From Henriciella sp. (GTDB taxonomy: Bacteria > Pseudomonadota > Alphaproteobacteria > Caulobacterales > Hyphomonadaceae): a stretch of 64,000 nt of DNA. A program made the position numbers and the translations under genes. Below are positions 19,316-29,628 of this stretch, piece by piece. The notes beneath the pieces were generated by a model. That model was not told the origin of the DNA, did no database searches, and was given only the letters and a program-made list of their open reading frames with translations. The DNA lies in assembly GCF_029937755.1 (NCBI RefSeq), contig NZ_JAPYPG010000001.1, positions 744,001-808,000 on the forward strand, given 5' to 3'. How positions within the stretch are numbered: position 1 is the stretch's first letter; each line of letters starts with the position of its first letter.

Positions 19316-21337
19316 CTAGGGTTTTGAGGCTTTTCGTGCGGCTTCCTGAAGGCTGGTCGTGCGCACATCGCGCCCCGCACCGACCTTCGAGCCATAGCGT
19401 GGACCGCCAGACCCGGTCGCGGAAACCCCGCTCGAATAGGAGCGCTTCTCGCCCCGAAGAGGCGGCACCGACATGGCGGTCGGGTCGGGCGCGTTACCCT
19501 TTTCGTCAAACAGGCTGGCAAGCTGCTCGGTCATCGCACCGCCGAGCTGTTCAGCGTCAACGATGGTCACAGCACGGCGATAGTAGCGCGTGACATCGTG
19601 GCCGATGCCGATAGCGATCAGTTCGACCGGGCTGCGGTTCTCGATTTCGGCGATGACCTGACGCAGGTGACGCTCAAGATAGTTGCCGACATTCACGCTC
19701 AGCGTTGAATCGTCGACCGGCGCACCGTCAGAAATCACCATCATGATCTTGCGCTGCTCCGGCCGGCCGAGAAGCCGCTCATGCGCCCAGAGCAGGGCTT
19801 CGCCGTCAATATTCTCCTTGAGAAGGCCCTCGCGCATCATCAGGCCAAGATTACGCCGCGCCCGGCGCCATGGCGCATCGGCGGACTTGTAGATGATATG
19901 GCGTAAATCATTGAGGCGACCCGGCCCCGCCGGTTTGTTCGCCTTGACCCAGTCCTCGCGTGAGAGGCCGCCTTTCCAGGCCTTGGTCGTGAAGCCAAGA
20001 ATCTCGACCTTTACCCCACAGCGCTCGAGTGTCCGCGCGAGGATGTCCGCACAAAGGGCCGCAACCATGATGGGACGGCCGCGCATTGAGCCCGAATTGT
20101 CGAGCAGCAGCGTGACAACTGTGTCGCGGAATTCGCTGTCGTCTTCCTGCTTGAAGGAAAGTGGTACCGTTGGATCGGTGATGACCCGCGTCAGGCGGGC
20201 TGTATCGAGCACGCCTTCTTCCAGGTCGAAGGACCAGGACCGGTTCTGCTGCGCCATGAGACGGCGCTGCAAGCGGTTAGCCAGTTTGGACACCGCGCCC
20301 TGCAGAGACTGGAGCTGGTGGTCCAGATAGGCGCGCAGGCGTGCCAGCTCCTCCGGATCACAGAGATCGGGCGCATTGGCGACCTCGTCATGCGCCTTCG
20401 TATAGGTGCGGTAGACGAAGTCCTGCTTGTCGTCGCCTTCGCGGAAATTCGGACGCAGCGGCTTTGAGCCATCATCGCTCTCATCGACATCATCGTCGCC
20501 CTCGGCGTCAGCATCGGCGTCGACCTGGACGTTCGTCTCGTCGCCATCGACCTCGTCACTGTCACCTGCTTCCATCTCCTCGGTGGAGCTACCCTCGGTC
20601 TCATCACCCGCTTCCGGGTCATCGCTTGCCGTGCTCTGGTCTTCGGAGTCGGATTCTTCTTCGGCCTGACTGTCGTCTTCGCTATCCTCGCCGGACTCTT
20701 CACCCTCGGTCAGGTCCTTGATGAGCTTCTGCACCGTCTTTGCGAAAGCACGCTGGTCGTTCAGCTGCTCCATCAGCTTTTCGAGGGTATCGCCCCCCTT
20801 CTCGGTGATCTCGTCACGCCAGAGCGAAGCAATGCCCTCGGCTTCTGGCGGAAGGGCCCGTCCGGTCAGTCTCTCCCGAAGAAGGAATTCGAGTGCCGGG
20901 GCAATCGGCGCCTCGGTACGGTCCTGCATGCGGGTATAGCCCGCCTTCTCGCAGCGGGCTGCAAGTGCGGCATCCAGATTGTTGGCCGTACCGTCCATCG
21001 CGCGCGAGCCGATCGACTCGATGCGCGCGCGCTCCGCGGCTTCATAGACCTGCCGGGCCATCTCGCCGCTCGGACGCTCGGCATTGTGTGCCTCAGGGTC
21101 GTGATGCGCCATGCGCAGGGATAATGCGTCGGCTTCACCGCGCGCCCGCGCCGCCTGACGTTCTGAAAGTTCGCGCGGCGGCGTTTGCAGAACAAGCCTT
21201 TCACCCTCCGCTCTGCCAGCCTCAGCAGTGAACGACGCCTCGACATCGCGGGTCTGACTCATCGCCTTGGCGGTGGTTGCCAGCGCCTGCTTGAAGAGTT
21301 CGAATGGCGTGTCGTCGGTCTTGGCCATGGGACTCAC
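19316..21337 (-). CDS. cobT: CobT-like cobaltochelatase subunit
   Basis: VWA-like domain [16 protein letters not shown], strongly acidic central segment, upstream CobS partner. Confidence 0.92.
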   Translation of the reverse strand: MSPMAKTDDTPFELFKQALATTAKAMSQTRDVEASFTAEAGRAEGERLVLQTPPRELSERQAARARGEADALSLRMAHHDPEAHNAERPSGEMARQVYEAAERARIESIGSRAMDGTANNLDAALAARCEKAGYTRMQDRTEAPIAPALEFLLRERLTGRALPPEAEGIASLWRDEITEKGGDTLEKLMEQLNDQRAFAKTVQKLIKDLTEGEESGEDSEDDSQAEEESDSEDQSTASDDPEAGDETEGSSTEEMEAGDSDEVDGDETNVQVDADADAEGDDDVDESDDGSKPLRPNFREGDDKQDFVYRTYTKAHDEVANAPDLCDPEELARLRAYLDHQLQSLQGAVSKLANRLQRRLMAQQNRSWSFDLEEGVLDTARLTRVITDPTVPLSFKQEDDSEFRDTVVTLLLDNSGSMRGRPIMVAALCADILARTLERCGVKVEILGFTTKAWKGGLSREDWVKANKPAGPGRLNDLRHIIYKSADAPWRRARRNLGLMMREGLLKENIDGEALLWAHERLLGRPEQRKIMMVISDGAPVDDSTLSVNVGNYLERHLRQVIAEIENRSPVELIAIGIGHDVTRYYRRAVTIVDAEQLGGAMTEQLASLFDEKGNAPDPTAMSVPPLRGEKRSYSSGVSATGSGGPRYGSKVGAGRDVRTTSLQEAARKASKP

Positions 21338-21401
21338 ATAGCGATTCTGCTCGCGGATGCGAAGCGTGATCGCAGGGAAAGGGTTCGGGCCGCGCCGCCG
21401 A

Positions 21402-22385
21402 TTAAGCGACGCGCACCATCAGGGCACTCTCGGGCAGATCCTCGTCGAAGCAACGCTGATACATCTCCGCCACCAGCGGCCGCTCGAGTTCGTCGCACTT
21501 GTTCAGGAAGGTCATCCGGAACGAATGGCCCAGATCCCCGAAAATCTTGTAGTTCTCAGCCCAGGTAATCACCGTCCGCGGGCTCATCACGGTCGAAATA
21601 TCCCCGTTCATGAAGGCATTCCGCGTAAGGTCGGCGAGCCGCACCATCTTGGAGAGCAGTTCCTTGTCGAGATCAGCCGCCTTCGTTGCGATGATCTCCA
21701 CTTCGGCGTCATGCTCAAGATAGTTGAGCGTGGTGACGATGCTCCAGCGGTCCATCTGGCCCTGATTGAGCTGCTGCGTGCCGTGATAGAGACCCGTGGT
21801 ATCGCCGAGCCCAACCGTATTGGTTGTGGCGAAAAGCCGGAAATAGGGGTTCGGCGAGATGACGCGGTTCTGGTCAAGCAGCGTCAGCCGTCCTGATGCT
21901 TCAAGAACGCGCTGGATCACGAACATCACGTCCGGGCGCCCGGCATCATACTCATCGAAGGTGATCGCAACCGGGCGCTGAAGCGCCCAGGGAAGGATAC
22001 CTTCGCGGAATTCGGTCACCTGCTTGCCGTCGCGCAGCACGATCGCATCCTTGCCAACCATGTCGATCCGGCTGACATGACTGTCGAGGTTGATCCGGAT
22101 CATCGGCCAGTTGAGGCGGGCGGCAACCTGCTCAATGTGGGTCGACTTGCCGGTACCGTGATAGCCCTGGACCATAACGCGGCGGTTGTGCTCGAAACCG
22201 GCAAGGATCGCCAGGGTCGTCTGAGGATCAAAGCGATAGGCGTCGTCGAATTCCGGCACATACTCCGTTTTGTCCTTGAATCCGTGAACGACCATGTCGG
22301 TGTCGATGCCGAACACGTCGCGGACCTTGATTTCTTCAGTCGGTTCAAGGCCGGTCAGAGCATCGGTTTCGCTGGTCAGGCTCAT
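21402..22385 (-). CDS. cobS: CobS-like AAA+ cobaltochelatase subunit
   Basis: [24 protein letters not shown] Walker [22 protein letters not shown]; start trimmed to [10 protein letters not shown]. Confidence 0.93.
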   Translation of the reverse strand: MSLTSETDALTGLEPTEEIKVRDVFGIDTDMVVHGFKDKTEYVPEFDDAYRFDPQTTLAILAGFEHNRRVMVQGYHGTGKSTHIEQVAARLNWPMIRINLDSHVSRIDMVGKDAIVLRDGKQVTEFREGILPWALQRPVAITFDEYDAGRPDVMFVIQRVLEASGRLTLLDQNRVISPNPYFRLFATTNTVGLGDTTGLYHGTQQLNQGQMDRWSIVTTLNYLEHDAEVEIIATKAADLDKELLSKMVRLADLTRNAFMNGDISTVMSPRTVITWAENYKIFGDLGHSFRMTFLNKCDELERPLVAEMYQRCFDEDLPESALMVRVA

Positions 22386-22473
22386 TAGGTGTAGTCTCCG
22401 AAATTCGCTTTCGTCTGTCAGATGGGGTTCTAGCACGCGAATGAAATGCGACTAGTGCGACGCAGGGTAAAGA

Positions 22474-24150
22474 TCAGTCAGCCTGTTGCCACACTATTTC
22501 GCCCTGAACCACCGTCATGACGGGTTTTGCGTCGAGTATATTTTCCTCAGCCACGGTCAAGAGGTCGCGGTCGAAAACGGTAAAATCGGCGATCTTTCCG
22601 GCTTCGATCGTGCCGAGGTCGGTCTCCATGAACGAGGCATAGGCAGCTGCAGACGTGAAGAGCTCAAGCGCGCTGGTGCGCGAGATTGCCTGCTCCGGGT
22701 GCCAACCCTTGCCGGACAGGCCTTCAAGATCCTTGCGCACAACAGCGGCATAATACTCGATCAGCGGCGAGCCCACCTCCACGGGTGCGTCTGATCCACC
22801 GACGATAACGGCACCGGCGTCCAGAAGATCCTGCCAGGCATAAGCCCCGTCGAGACGCTCCATGCCGAGGCGGGCCGGCGCAAATTTCAGGTCGCCAATC
22901 GCGTGCGAGGGCTGCATCGATGCAATAAGGCCGAGATCCGCAATGCGCTGGATATCGGCCGGATCGAGAATTTGCGTGTGCTCAATGCGCCAGCGTTTGG
23001 CTTCGGTATAGCCGCCAGCGTCAAACGCCTCGATGATCCTGTGATTGGCAAGATCACCGATTGCATGAATGGCGAGCTGGTAACCGGCCTTATCGGCGTT
23101 TCGCATCTGCGCCTTCAGCCCCTCCGGCTCCAGAAGCGATAACCCTGACGTGTCGGGCCGGTCGGAATAGGGCTCCATGAGCAGCGCACCGCGGGAGCCG
23201 AGCGCGCCGTCCATATACAGCTTGACCGCCCGATTTGTTATAGTGTCCGTCTCGAAGGCGTGCTCGGCGGCAATCCCCGCGCCGGACTTGTCGTAGGCAT
23301 TCCAGAGACGAAGCGGCATCAACCCTTCAGCATCAAGGTCTGCAAGAATTTCCGCATGCTCCGGCGGCACCGACATGTTGTGCACACCCGTCCAGCCACG
23401 GGACACATAGACTTTCGCACCCTCGATATAGGCGCGGCGGATATCATCTTCGCTCGGTTCGGCCAGCAATGCCCACACCGGCGACATGGCATTGTCGATC
23501 AGGATGCCCGTAGCCCGACCTGTCTCGTCGCGCTCGATCTTGCCGCCGGCAGGATCGGGCGTGGTCTCATCAATTCCGGCCGCTTCCAGCGCTGCCGAAC
23601 TTGCGACCAGCGCATGTCCGTCCGAGCGTCCCAGAATGACGATCCGGTCGCCGACGGCAGCATCAAGATCAGCGGCTGACGGCATGCGCTCCTCCGGCCA
23701 CCCGGTTTCGATCCACCCGCGCCCGGCGATGATGGCATCTGCCGGCACGGTATCAGCCTCCGCCTCAACCCGCGAAACCAGATCAGCGACAGACGCCGTC
23801 CCCGTAAGGTCGAGCGACAATTCCCGCTGCCCGATGCCGAGCAAGTGGGCATGACCATCGACAAAACCCGGATACATGACCGCCCCATCCAGGCTGATGA
23901 TGCGAACCTCATCCTCCGACCAGTCTTGCGACAGCGGTGGAGCCGTCCCGACAATCCGACCGGCAGCATCGACTGTAACGGCCTCAACTGTCTCCGGGGT
24001 ATCGAGACCGGTATAGATCGTACCGCCTGTATAGATGGTAAGGCGCCCGTCAGCTGCGGCGGTCTGAGTTTCCGTGTCGGGCGTGTCCGGAGCGGTTCCA
24101 CACCCAGCCAGCAAGGCCGCGCTCACAGCAAGAAGTAATCTATGGATCAT
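22474..24150 (-). CDS. Amidohydrolase family protein (YtcJ-like), lipoprotein
   Basis: VMYPGFVDGHAHLLGIGQRELSLDL; ALGSRGALLMEPYSD; lipobox AALLAGCGTA. Confidence 0.88.
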   Translation of the reverse strand: MIHRLLLAVSAALLAGCGTAPDTPDTETQTAAADGRLTIYTGGTIYTGLDTPETVEAVTVDAAGRIVGTAPPLSQDWSEDEVRIISLDGAVMYPGFVDGHAHLLGIGQRELSLDLTGTASVADLVSRVEAEADTVPADAIIAGRGWIETGWPEERMPSAADLDAAVGDRIVILGRSDGHALVASSAALEAAGIDETTPDPAGGKIERDETGRATGILIDNAMSPVWALLAEPSEDDIRRAYIEGAKVYVSRGWTGVHNMSVPPEHAEILADLDAEGLMPLRLWNAYDKSGAGIAAEHAFETDTITNRAVKLYMDGALGSRGALLMEPYSDRPDTSGLSLLEPEGLKAQMRNADKAGYQLAIHAIGDLANHRIIEAFDAGGYTEAKRWRIEHTQILDPADIQRIADLGLIASMQPSHAIGDLKFAPARLGMERLDGAYAWQDLLDAGAVIVGGSDAPVEVGSPLIEYYAAVVRKDLEGLSGKGWHPEQAISRTSALELFTSAAAYASFMETDLGTIEAGKIADFTVFDRDLLTVAEENILDAKPVMTVVQGEIVWQQAD

Positions 24151-24219
24151 GGCTCACCCTCCGGTATGACTGGTCCGGCTTAACCGCTCGCCGTGGAAGG
24201 CACAACGTGATCGCAACGC

Positions 24220-24247
24220 AAAAAAAATGCGTCCCGGAGGACGCATT
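24220..24247 (-). terminator. Rho-independent terminator downstream of rpmB
   Basis: AATGCGTCC-CGGA-GGACGCATT stem-loop (24226-24247) with adjacent A8 run = U-tract on minus strand. Confidence 0.85.
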
Positions 24248-24274
24248 TCTCAATTCGTGTCAGTTTGCGGTGAT

Positions 24275-24571
24275 TCAGGCTTCCGCGCCTTCTTCGGCCC
24301 GCTTCTGGATATCGCGCTTGATCTTCAGCGCTTTCGGCGAAAGCTTCTCGTCCTTCGCCTTGGCGAGATAGCCGTCAAGGCCGCCGAGCTTGTCGACCGT
24401 GCGCAGCGTTTTCGCCGCAATCCGCATCGAGAAAGCCTGGTTGAGGGCTTCCGACCGAAGGGTCACGTTCACCAGGTTCGGCAGGAACCGGCGCTTGGTC
24501 TTGATGTTCGAGTGGCTGACGGAGTGGCCGATAATCGGCTTGACGCCAGAAAGTTCGCATTCGCGTGCCAT
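24275..24571 (-). CDS. rpmB: 50S ribosomal protein L28
   Basis: MARECELSGVKPIIGHSVSHSNIKTKRRFLPNLVNVTLRSEAL. Confidence 0.95.
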   Translation of the reverse strand: MARECELSGVKPIIGHSVSHSNIKTKRRFLPNLVNVTLRSEALNQAFSMRIAAKTLRTVDKLGGLDGYLAKAKDEKLSPKALKIKRDIQKRAEEGAEA

Positions 24572-24786
24572 GGGGCGCTCGCTCAATCTAGATGTTCATG
24601 TAAAACAGAAGCGGCGCTCTTACGCGGCGATCGAACCCACGTCAACCGCTAGCCTCAGCAGGGAACGAATGACGTAACAGTGATTTAATTGCGGCAAAGC
24701 GGGGGCAGCCCTGTTCAGGCCGCATTCGGCAAGGCACATATAGACCCTCTCCCGTGGACTGGAGATAATAGAGGACACTCGCGACC

Positions 24787-25659
24787 ATGAAACGACTGAT
24801 CGCTGCAACCAGCCTTCTCGGCCTTATGTCTGTCGGCTCAATGGCCGCTGACACCGCTCCGCCCGCGCAGACGCCGCTCTCGGCGGTCAAGGCAGGGGAG
24901 CCGATGAAGATGGTTTACGAGGTCAAGGCGAATGCCTGGGCCCTGATCATCCCCATTACCGGCAAGGCCAACTTCCGCGTGGACATGAAGCCCGAAACCT
25001 ACTCCATCAAAGGCAAGGTGAAGACGACGGGCCTGGCTGACATCCTCGTCAATTACGACATGGAGCTCGCAGCGAGCGGCTACGTCCGTGACGACCATCT
25101 CGAGACCTACGCCTATGTCTCACAGAATAGTGACGGCAAGAAGAACCGGCGAGTCGAGATGACCTATGGCAAGACCGATGTCGATATGACGGCCAAACCG
25201 AAATTCGGCAGCCTTGGTGAGCCGCCAGCCACCCCTGAACAGAAGCTCAACGCCAGCGATCCGCTGACGGCTTTCCTTGGCCACGGCTTCATTCCGCGCG
25301 CAGCCGGCGAGGATCCATGTGGCGGGCCGATGAAGATTTTCGACGGGCGTCAGCTGACCTGGCTTCACTTCGAGAACCATGGCCTCAAGCCGATCAAGAC
25401 GCAGGGCTACAAGGGCGAGGCCTATGAATGCCATGTGAGCATGGATCGCATCGCAGGCTACGAAGAAGACGAGATCAACAAGGACACGCTGACCGGCATC
25501 GATGGCCCGCTTCGCATGTGGATGGCCCCGCTGCCCAACGGCGCAATCATGCCAGTGAAGATCCAGGCGGATACCGAGGACATCGGCACGGTAACGCTGC
25601 AGGTCTCGAAACTGAAATTCCTGCCCCTTGAAACGGAAGTGGCGGGCAATCCCGACTGA
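24787..25659 (+). CDS. DUF3108 domain-containing protein
   Basis: Signal peptide, MVYEVKANAWALIIPITGKANFRVDMKPETYSIKGKVKTTGLADILVNYD. Confidence 0.75.
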   Translation: MKRLIAATSLLGLMSVGSMAADTAPPAQTPLSAVKAGEPMKMVYEVKANAWALIIPITGKANFRVDMKPETYSIKGKVKTTGLADILVNYDMELAASGYVRDDHLETYAYVSQNSDGKKNRRVEMTYGKTDVDMTAKPKFGSLGEPPATPEQKLNASDPLTAFLGHGFIPRAAGEDPCGGPMKIFDGRQLTWLHFENHGLKPIKTQGYKGEAYECHVSMDRIAGYEEDEINKDTLTGIDGPLRMWMAPLPNGAIMPVKIQADTEDIGTVTLQVSKLKFLPLETEVAGNPD

Positions 25660-25727
25660 TCGTCGCCATGAAGGATGCGTCCGGCCCGCGTTGACCAATT
25701 ATGGCGGCGCGGGCTAAGGGCGTGCAA

Positions 25728-26543
25728 ATGTCGAATTCGTCTTTCAAGATCACCACCTGGAACATCAACTCCGTACGCCTGCGGGCCCCGAATGTGCAGA
25801 AGTTTCTGGTGGCTGAGGCACCGGATGTCCTTTGCCTTCAGGAGATCAAGTGCCAGACAGGCGAATTTCCGGCCAAGGCCTTCAACGAGATCGGCTACAA
25901 GCATCATCAGGTGCTTGGCCAGTCGGGCGGTCATCATGGCGTCGCGATTGTCTCAAAACATCCGATCGAGCCGCTCACAGCCCTTCCGCTCTGCCGGGAG
26001 GGCCACTCCCGCGTACAGGCGGCGCTAATCGAAGGCTTCGAGATCCATAATATCTACCTGCCGGCTGGCGGCGATGTGCCTGATCCTGACGCAAACGAGA
26101 AGTTCGCGCACAAACTCGATTTTCTGGGGTGCATGGCACGCGACTACGCCAAAGCGCCGAATGGGCCCGTACCGCGCGTGCTGGTGGGGGACCTCAACGT
26201 CGCGCCGCACGAGAACGATGTTTGGTCGCACAAGCAACTGCTCAAGATTGTCTCTCATACGCCGGTGGAAACCGAAGCGTTGGAGAAAGCGCGCAAGGAT
26301 GGCGGCTTCACCGACATTGCACGCGAACTCCATGAGGACGATCAGAAGCTCTACACCTGGTGGTCCTATCGGGCGAAAGACTGGGCCGCATCCAATCGCG
26401 GCCGTCGGCTTGATCATATCTGGGCGAACGACAAGGGAATGGGCCTTGTCGATCCGAGCAGCTATCGCATCCATCTAGGCTGGCGCGGCGGCTGGAAGCC
26501 ATCGGATCACGCACCCGTCAGCACAACTTTCGCACGCGCCTGA
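25728..26543 (+). CDS. xthA: Exodeoxyribonuclease III
   Basis: FKITTWNINSVRLR, DVLCLQEIKCQ, VGDLNVAPHENDVW, WWSYRAKDWAASNRGRRLDHIW. Confidence 0.95.
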   Translation: MSNSSFKITTWNINSVRLRAPNVQKFLVAEAPDVLCLQEIKCQTGEFPAKAFNEIGYKHHQVLGQSGGHHGVAIVSKHPIEPLTALPLCREGHSRVQAALIEGFEIHNIYLPAGGDVPDPDANEKFAHKLDFLGCMARDYAKAPNGPVPRVLVGDLNVAPHENDVWSHKQLLKIVSHTPVETEALEKARKDGGFTDIARELHEDDQKLYTWWSYRAKDWAASNRGRRLDHIWANDKGMGLVDPSSYRIHLGWRGGWKPSDHAPVSTTFARA

Positions 26544-26546
26544 CCG

Positions 26547-27236
26547 TCAGCTGGCGTGGAGGCGGTAGCCGCCGGTTTCCGTCAGGAGCAGACGCGCATT
26601 CGCCGGATCGGGCTCAATCTTCTGGCGCAGCCGATAGACATGGGTTTCGAGCGTATGCGTCGTGACAGCCGCATTGTATCCCCACACTTCGGACAATAGT
26701 TCATCGCGCGGCACCGACTTCCCGCCCGCCCGGTAGAGGTATTTCAGGATATTGGTTTCCTTCTCAGTGAGCCTGATTTTGCGCTCGTCTTCGCGAACCA
26801 GAAGCTTCATCGCCGGATGGAACTCGTACGGCCCGACCATGAAGGTTGCGTCCTCGCTCTGCTCGAAACTCCTCAAATGGGCTCGCACGCGGGCAAGAAG
26901 GACCGAAAAGCGGAAAGGCTTGGTGACATAGTCATTGGCACCGGAATCGAGCCCCAGGATGGCATCGGCATCCGTATCCTGCCCTGTCAGCATGACAATG
27001 GGCGCGCGAACGCCGCGTGAGCGCATCACCTTGCAGGCTTCGCGTCCATCCATGTCCGGCAGCTCGACATCAAGCAGGATCAGGTCCAGCCGGTCACGCT
27101 CCGCGATCTTGAGGGCTTCGGTCGCATTCTCCGCTTCGAGACACTCGAAGCCATCATGGAGACCAAACTGCTCAGCGAGCGCGGCGCGCAAATCTTCATC
27201 ATCATCGACAAGCAGGATTGTCTTCTTGCTCATCAT
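26547..27236 (-). CDS. OmpR-family response regulator
   Basis: ILLVDDDEDLRAAL, DLILLDVELPDMDG, C-terminal winged helix ETHVYRLRQKIEPDP...TETGGYRL. Confidence 0.92.
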   Translation of the reverse strand: MMSKKTILLVDDDEDLRAALAEQFGLHDGFECLEAENATEALKIAERDRLDLILLDVELPDMDGREACKVMRSRGVRAPIVMLTGQDTDADAILGLDSGANDYVTKPFRFSVLLARVRAHLRSFEQSEDATFMVGPYEFHPAMKLLVREDERKIRLTEKETNILKYLYRAGGKSVPRDELLSEVWGYNAAVTTHTLETHVYRLRQKIEPDPANARLLLTETGGYRLHAS

Positions 27237-27334
27237 TGGCCATCTCCGACGTAATAAGTGTTGCGCTCTTAAAAGCGCGTCCGGTGAGCTATCATCAAAT
27301 CTTAGCCCCGGGGTCATATCACAATTTTGGGAGC

Positions 27335-27850
27335 ATGCGCGTGACCGCACGATTCAAGACCACTTCCAGAGGCGGACTCGAAGGCGAGGGACTGTCGCTG
27401 ATGTGCGCACATGGAAAGGGCGGTTTCATTGCAGCTGAGCAGAAAAGGGAAGGCGATGGCGCCTCTCCCATCGGAGTCTGGACCATGAAGCGCGTCTTCT
27501 GGCGGCCTGACCGCCTGTCCCGTCCCATAACCGGTCTGCCAACTGTGCCGCTTCGCGAACATGACGGGTGGTGCGATGAGGCAAGCGACCCACTCTATAA
27601 CAGGCCCGTACGCTTGCCCTATCCAGCCAGTTGCGAGCGCCTGTGGCGCGATGACGCCATCTACGACATCATCGTGGAACTCGATCACAACAGCGCCCCG
27701 GTAGTGCCTGCCGCCGGCAGCGCGATCTTCTTTCACCTCGCGCGTCCGGACTATGCGGACACACAGGGCTGCATTGCCATTGCAAAAACCGACATGCTGG
27801 ATGTCCTGGCCCTGAGTGGGCCGGGCAGCATTCTGGAAATCGCAGCCTAG
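27335..27850 (+). CDS. L,D-transpeptidase (YkuD) family protein
   Basis: GDGASPIGVWTMKRVFWRPDR ... SAIFFHLARPDYADTQGCIAIAKTDM (HxxxxxxxxxxxGC). Confidence 0.85.
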   Translation: MRVTARFKTTSRGGLEGEGLSLMCAHGKGGFIAAEQKREGDGASPIGVWTMKRVFWRPDRLSRPITGLPTVPLREHDGWCDEASDPLYNRPVRLPYPASCERLWRDDAIYDIIVELDHNSAPVVPAAGSAIFFHLARPDYADTQGCIAIAKTDMLDVLALSGPGSILEIAA

Positions 27851-28515
27851 GCTGCTTCCCGCTCACCGAAAAAGGCGCTGCCGACACGGACATGCGTGGC
27901 GCCAAACTGGGCAGCGAGCTCAAAATCGGAACTCATGCCCATGGACAAACCCTCCAGCCCGTTTTCTTTCGCGAGTTTGGCCAGAAGCGCAAAATGCGGT
28001 CCGGCCGGCTCATCGACTGGGGGGATGCACATGAGACCTTTGAGATAGCCGGGATAAGTCTCTCGGGTCTGCTTTACGAGATCTGCAAGTCCGGACGGTG
28101 CAACGCCAGCCTTTTGCGGCTCTTCGCCCGTGTTCACCTGGATGAACAGGTCAGGCGTGCGCCCGAGCTTTTCTGCAGCGTCGCTCAATGTCCGCACGAT
28201 CTTTGGCCTGTCGACCGTCTGGATCACATCGAACAGGGCCACGGCATCTTCGGATTTGTTACTCTGCAATGGCCCGATCAGATGAAGCTTGAGGCCTTCG
28301 ATATTGCGACGTTCCGACCAGTGGTCCTGTGCCTCCTGGACACGGTTCTCGCCGAACACGCGTTGACCACAATCAAGCGCGGCTTTTATGCGCTCGTCGG
28401 GCTGGCGTTTGGACACGGCGATCAGCTCGATCTCCCGCGATGATGCAGCTTCAAGCTGCTTCAGTATGGAGGCGCGATGAGCCGCTATCGTATCGGCAAG
28501 GGCGGTGCTAGTCAT
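27847..28515 (-). CDS. YggS-family pyridoxal phosphate homeostasis protein
   Basis: IELIAVSKRQPDERIKAALDCGQRVFGENRVQEAQ; SMGMSSDFELAAQFGATHVRVGSAFFGER. Confidence 0.93.
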   Translation of the reverse strand: MTSTALADTIAAHRASILKQLEAASSREIELIAVSKRQPDERIKAALDCGQRVFGENRVQEAQDHWSERRNIEGLKLHLIGPLQSNKSEDAVALFDVIQTVDRPKIVRTLSDAAEKLGRTPDLFIQVNTGEEPQKAGVAPSGLADLVKQTRETYPGYLKGLMCIPPVDEPAGPHFALLAKLAKENGLEGLSMGMSSDFELAAQFGATHVRVGSAFFGEREAA

Positions 28516-28522
28516 GGCGCCG

Positions 28523-29146
28523 ATGAAGCATGAAGGCGCCAGTGACCGCAAGTTCCGTAATGCCGTGAGGCTAGCACACCGCCACGTTTCGAATGGCCTG
28601 CCACCCGGACTCTTCGTAACGGATCCATCGCGCACAAGCGATATACTCGAAACCGTCCACGCGCTGCCGGATGGTATAGGGGTGCTGTTTCGCCATTTCG
28701 GAAACCCGGACCAACTCACCCTGGCCCCGGATCTGGGACTACTTTGCCGGAGACAGGGAAGACCCCTGATCGTCAGTGCAGACCCGGAGCTGTGCGCGCA
28801 AATTCGCGCCTCCGGCGTTCACTGGCCGGCACGAATGACCGAAAGCAAACCCGTAAACCTCCGCACAGACCAGCTCAACACGATGAGCGTGCATGCCATT
28901 CGGGACGTCAGGAGGGCACAAACGCTTCATATGGACGCCGTTCTCATTTCCCCAGTTTTCGCTTCTGACAGCCCGAGTGCAGGCGCGCCGTTGGGGTTGC
29001 CGAGGCTCACAAGCTATGCGCGCAGGGCAGGCATGAATGTGTATGCGCTGGGAGGTGTGACAGCCAACAATGCAGAGCGCGTCGCCCGGATTGCCGGGTT
29101 TGCTTCTGTATCAGGTCTGGAAAAAGTCTACGGCCCTAGAACTTGA
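28523..29146 (+). CDS. ThiE-like TIM-barrel protein (divergent thiamine phosphate synthase family)
   Basis: PPGLFVTDPSRT..., GVHWPAR, DAVLISPVFASDSPSAGAPLGLPRL, VYALGGVTANNAERV. Confidence 0.7.
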   Translation: MKHEGASDRKFRNAVRLAHRHVSNGLPPGLFVTDPSRTSDILETVHALPDGIGVLFRHFGNPDQLTLAPDLGLLCRRQGRPLIVSADPELCAQIRASGVHWPARMTESKPVNLRTDQLNTMSVHAIRDVRRAQTLHMDAVLISPVFASDSPSAGAPLGLPRLTSYARRAGMNVYALGGVTANNAERVARIAGFASVSGLEKVYGPRT

Positions 29147-29576
29147 AGGCCGACCGCAGCCGGATGCCGGTCTCGACGGCCTCATCCTGAAGCTGGTCGA
29201 AGGCGCCATTGAGCTCGTTGGCCCCGACGCTGAGTGTGCCGCCAACGCTAATGCGTGGCGTGATGCGGAATTCGGCGCCGGCGCGCATTTCTTCCCGAGG
29301 AAGCGGCGAGTCGTCGGGGCGCGACGTCAGGTCGACGCTTAGTTGCCACTTGTCACCCTTAACCCAGGCGAGTCTCACTTCCTTGCTCGGGCGGCTCTGC
29401 CAGATCGGAGCATCTTCGGAAGGCGTGCTCAGCGTGAACTGGCGATACCAGTCCGGCTCGGCTTTTTCGGTTTCAGAAATGGAAGGTGCGGGCACATCAA
29501 CGGGATTCACCTGCGCGACCGAATGGCCGGCAGCGCAGAGTGCAATCGCTGAAACTGTTACGAATCGTAGCCGCAT
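29136..29576 (-). CDS. Periplasmic protein, possibly NtrZ-like
   Basis: Signal peptide; DLTSRPDDSPLPREEMRAGAEFRITPRISVGGTLSVG; resemblance to NtrZ family is from memory only. Confidence 0.55.
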   Translation of the reverse strand: MRLRFVTVSAIALCAAGHSVAQVNPVDVPAPSISETEKAEPDWYRQFTLSTPSEDAPIWQSRPSKEVRLAWVKGDKWQLSVDLTSRPDDSPLPREEMRAGAEFRITPRISVGGTLSVGANELNGAFDQLQDEAVETGIRLRSAFKF

Positions 29577-29613
29577 TGTTCACCTTTGATCCCTAATTAA
29601 GGGGGAACAGCGT

Positions 29614-29628
29614 TTAAGAGAAGATTAA
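29614..29628. promoter_or_regulatory. CtrA-like binding motif TTAA-N7-TTAA
   Basis: TTAAGAGAAGATTAA, 38-52 bp upstream of the start of the minus-strand gene 29136..29576. Confidence 0.5.

Noticed and set aside
24673-24690. GTAA-N7-TTAA as CtrA site upstream of rpmB/DUF3108 gene
   Set aside because: Mismatch in the first half-site and no supporting context
24587-24700. Possible tRNA remnant (gatcgaaccca) near rpmB
   Set aside because: No cloverleaf or acceptor stem could be drawn; more likely rpmB leader
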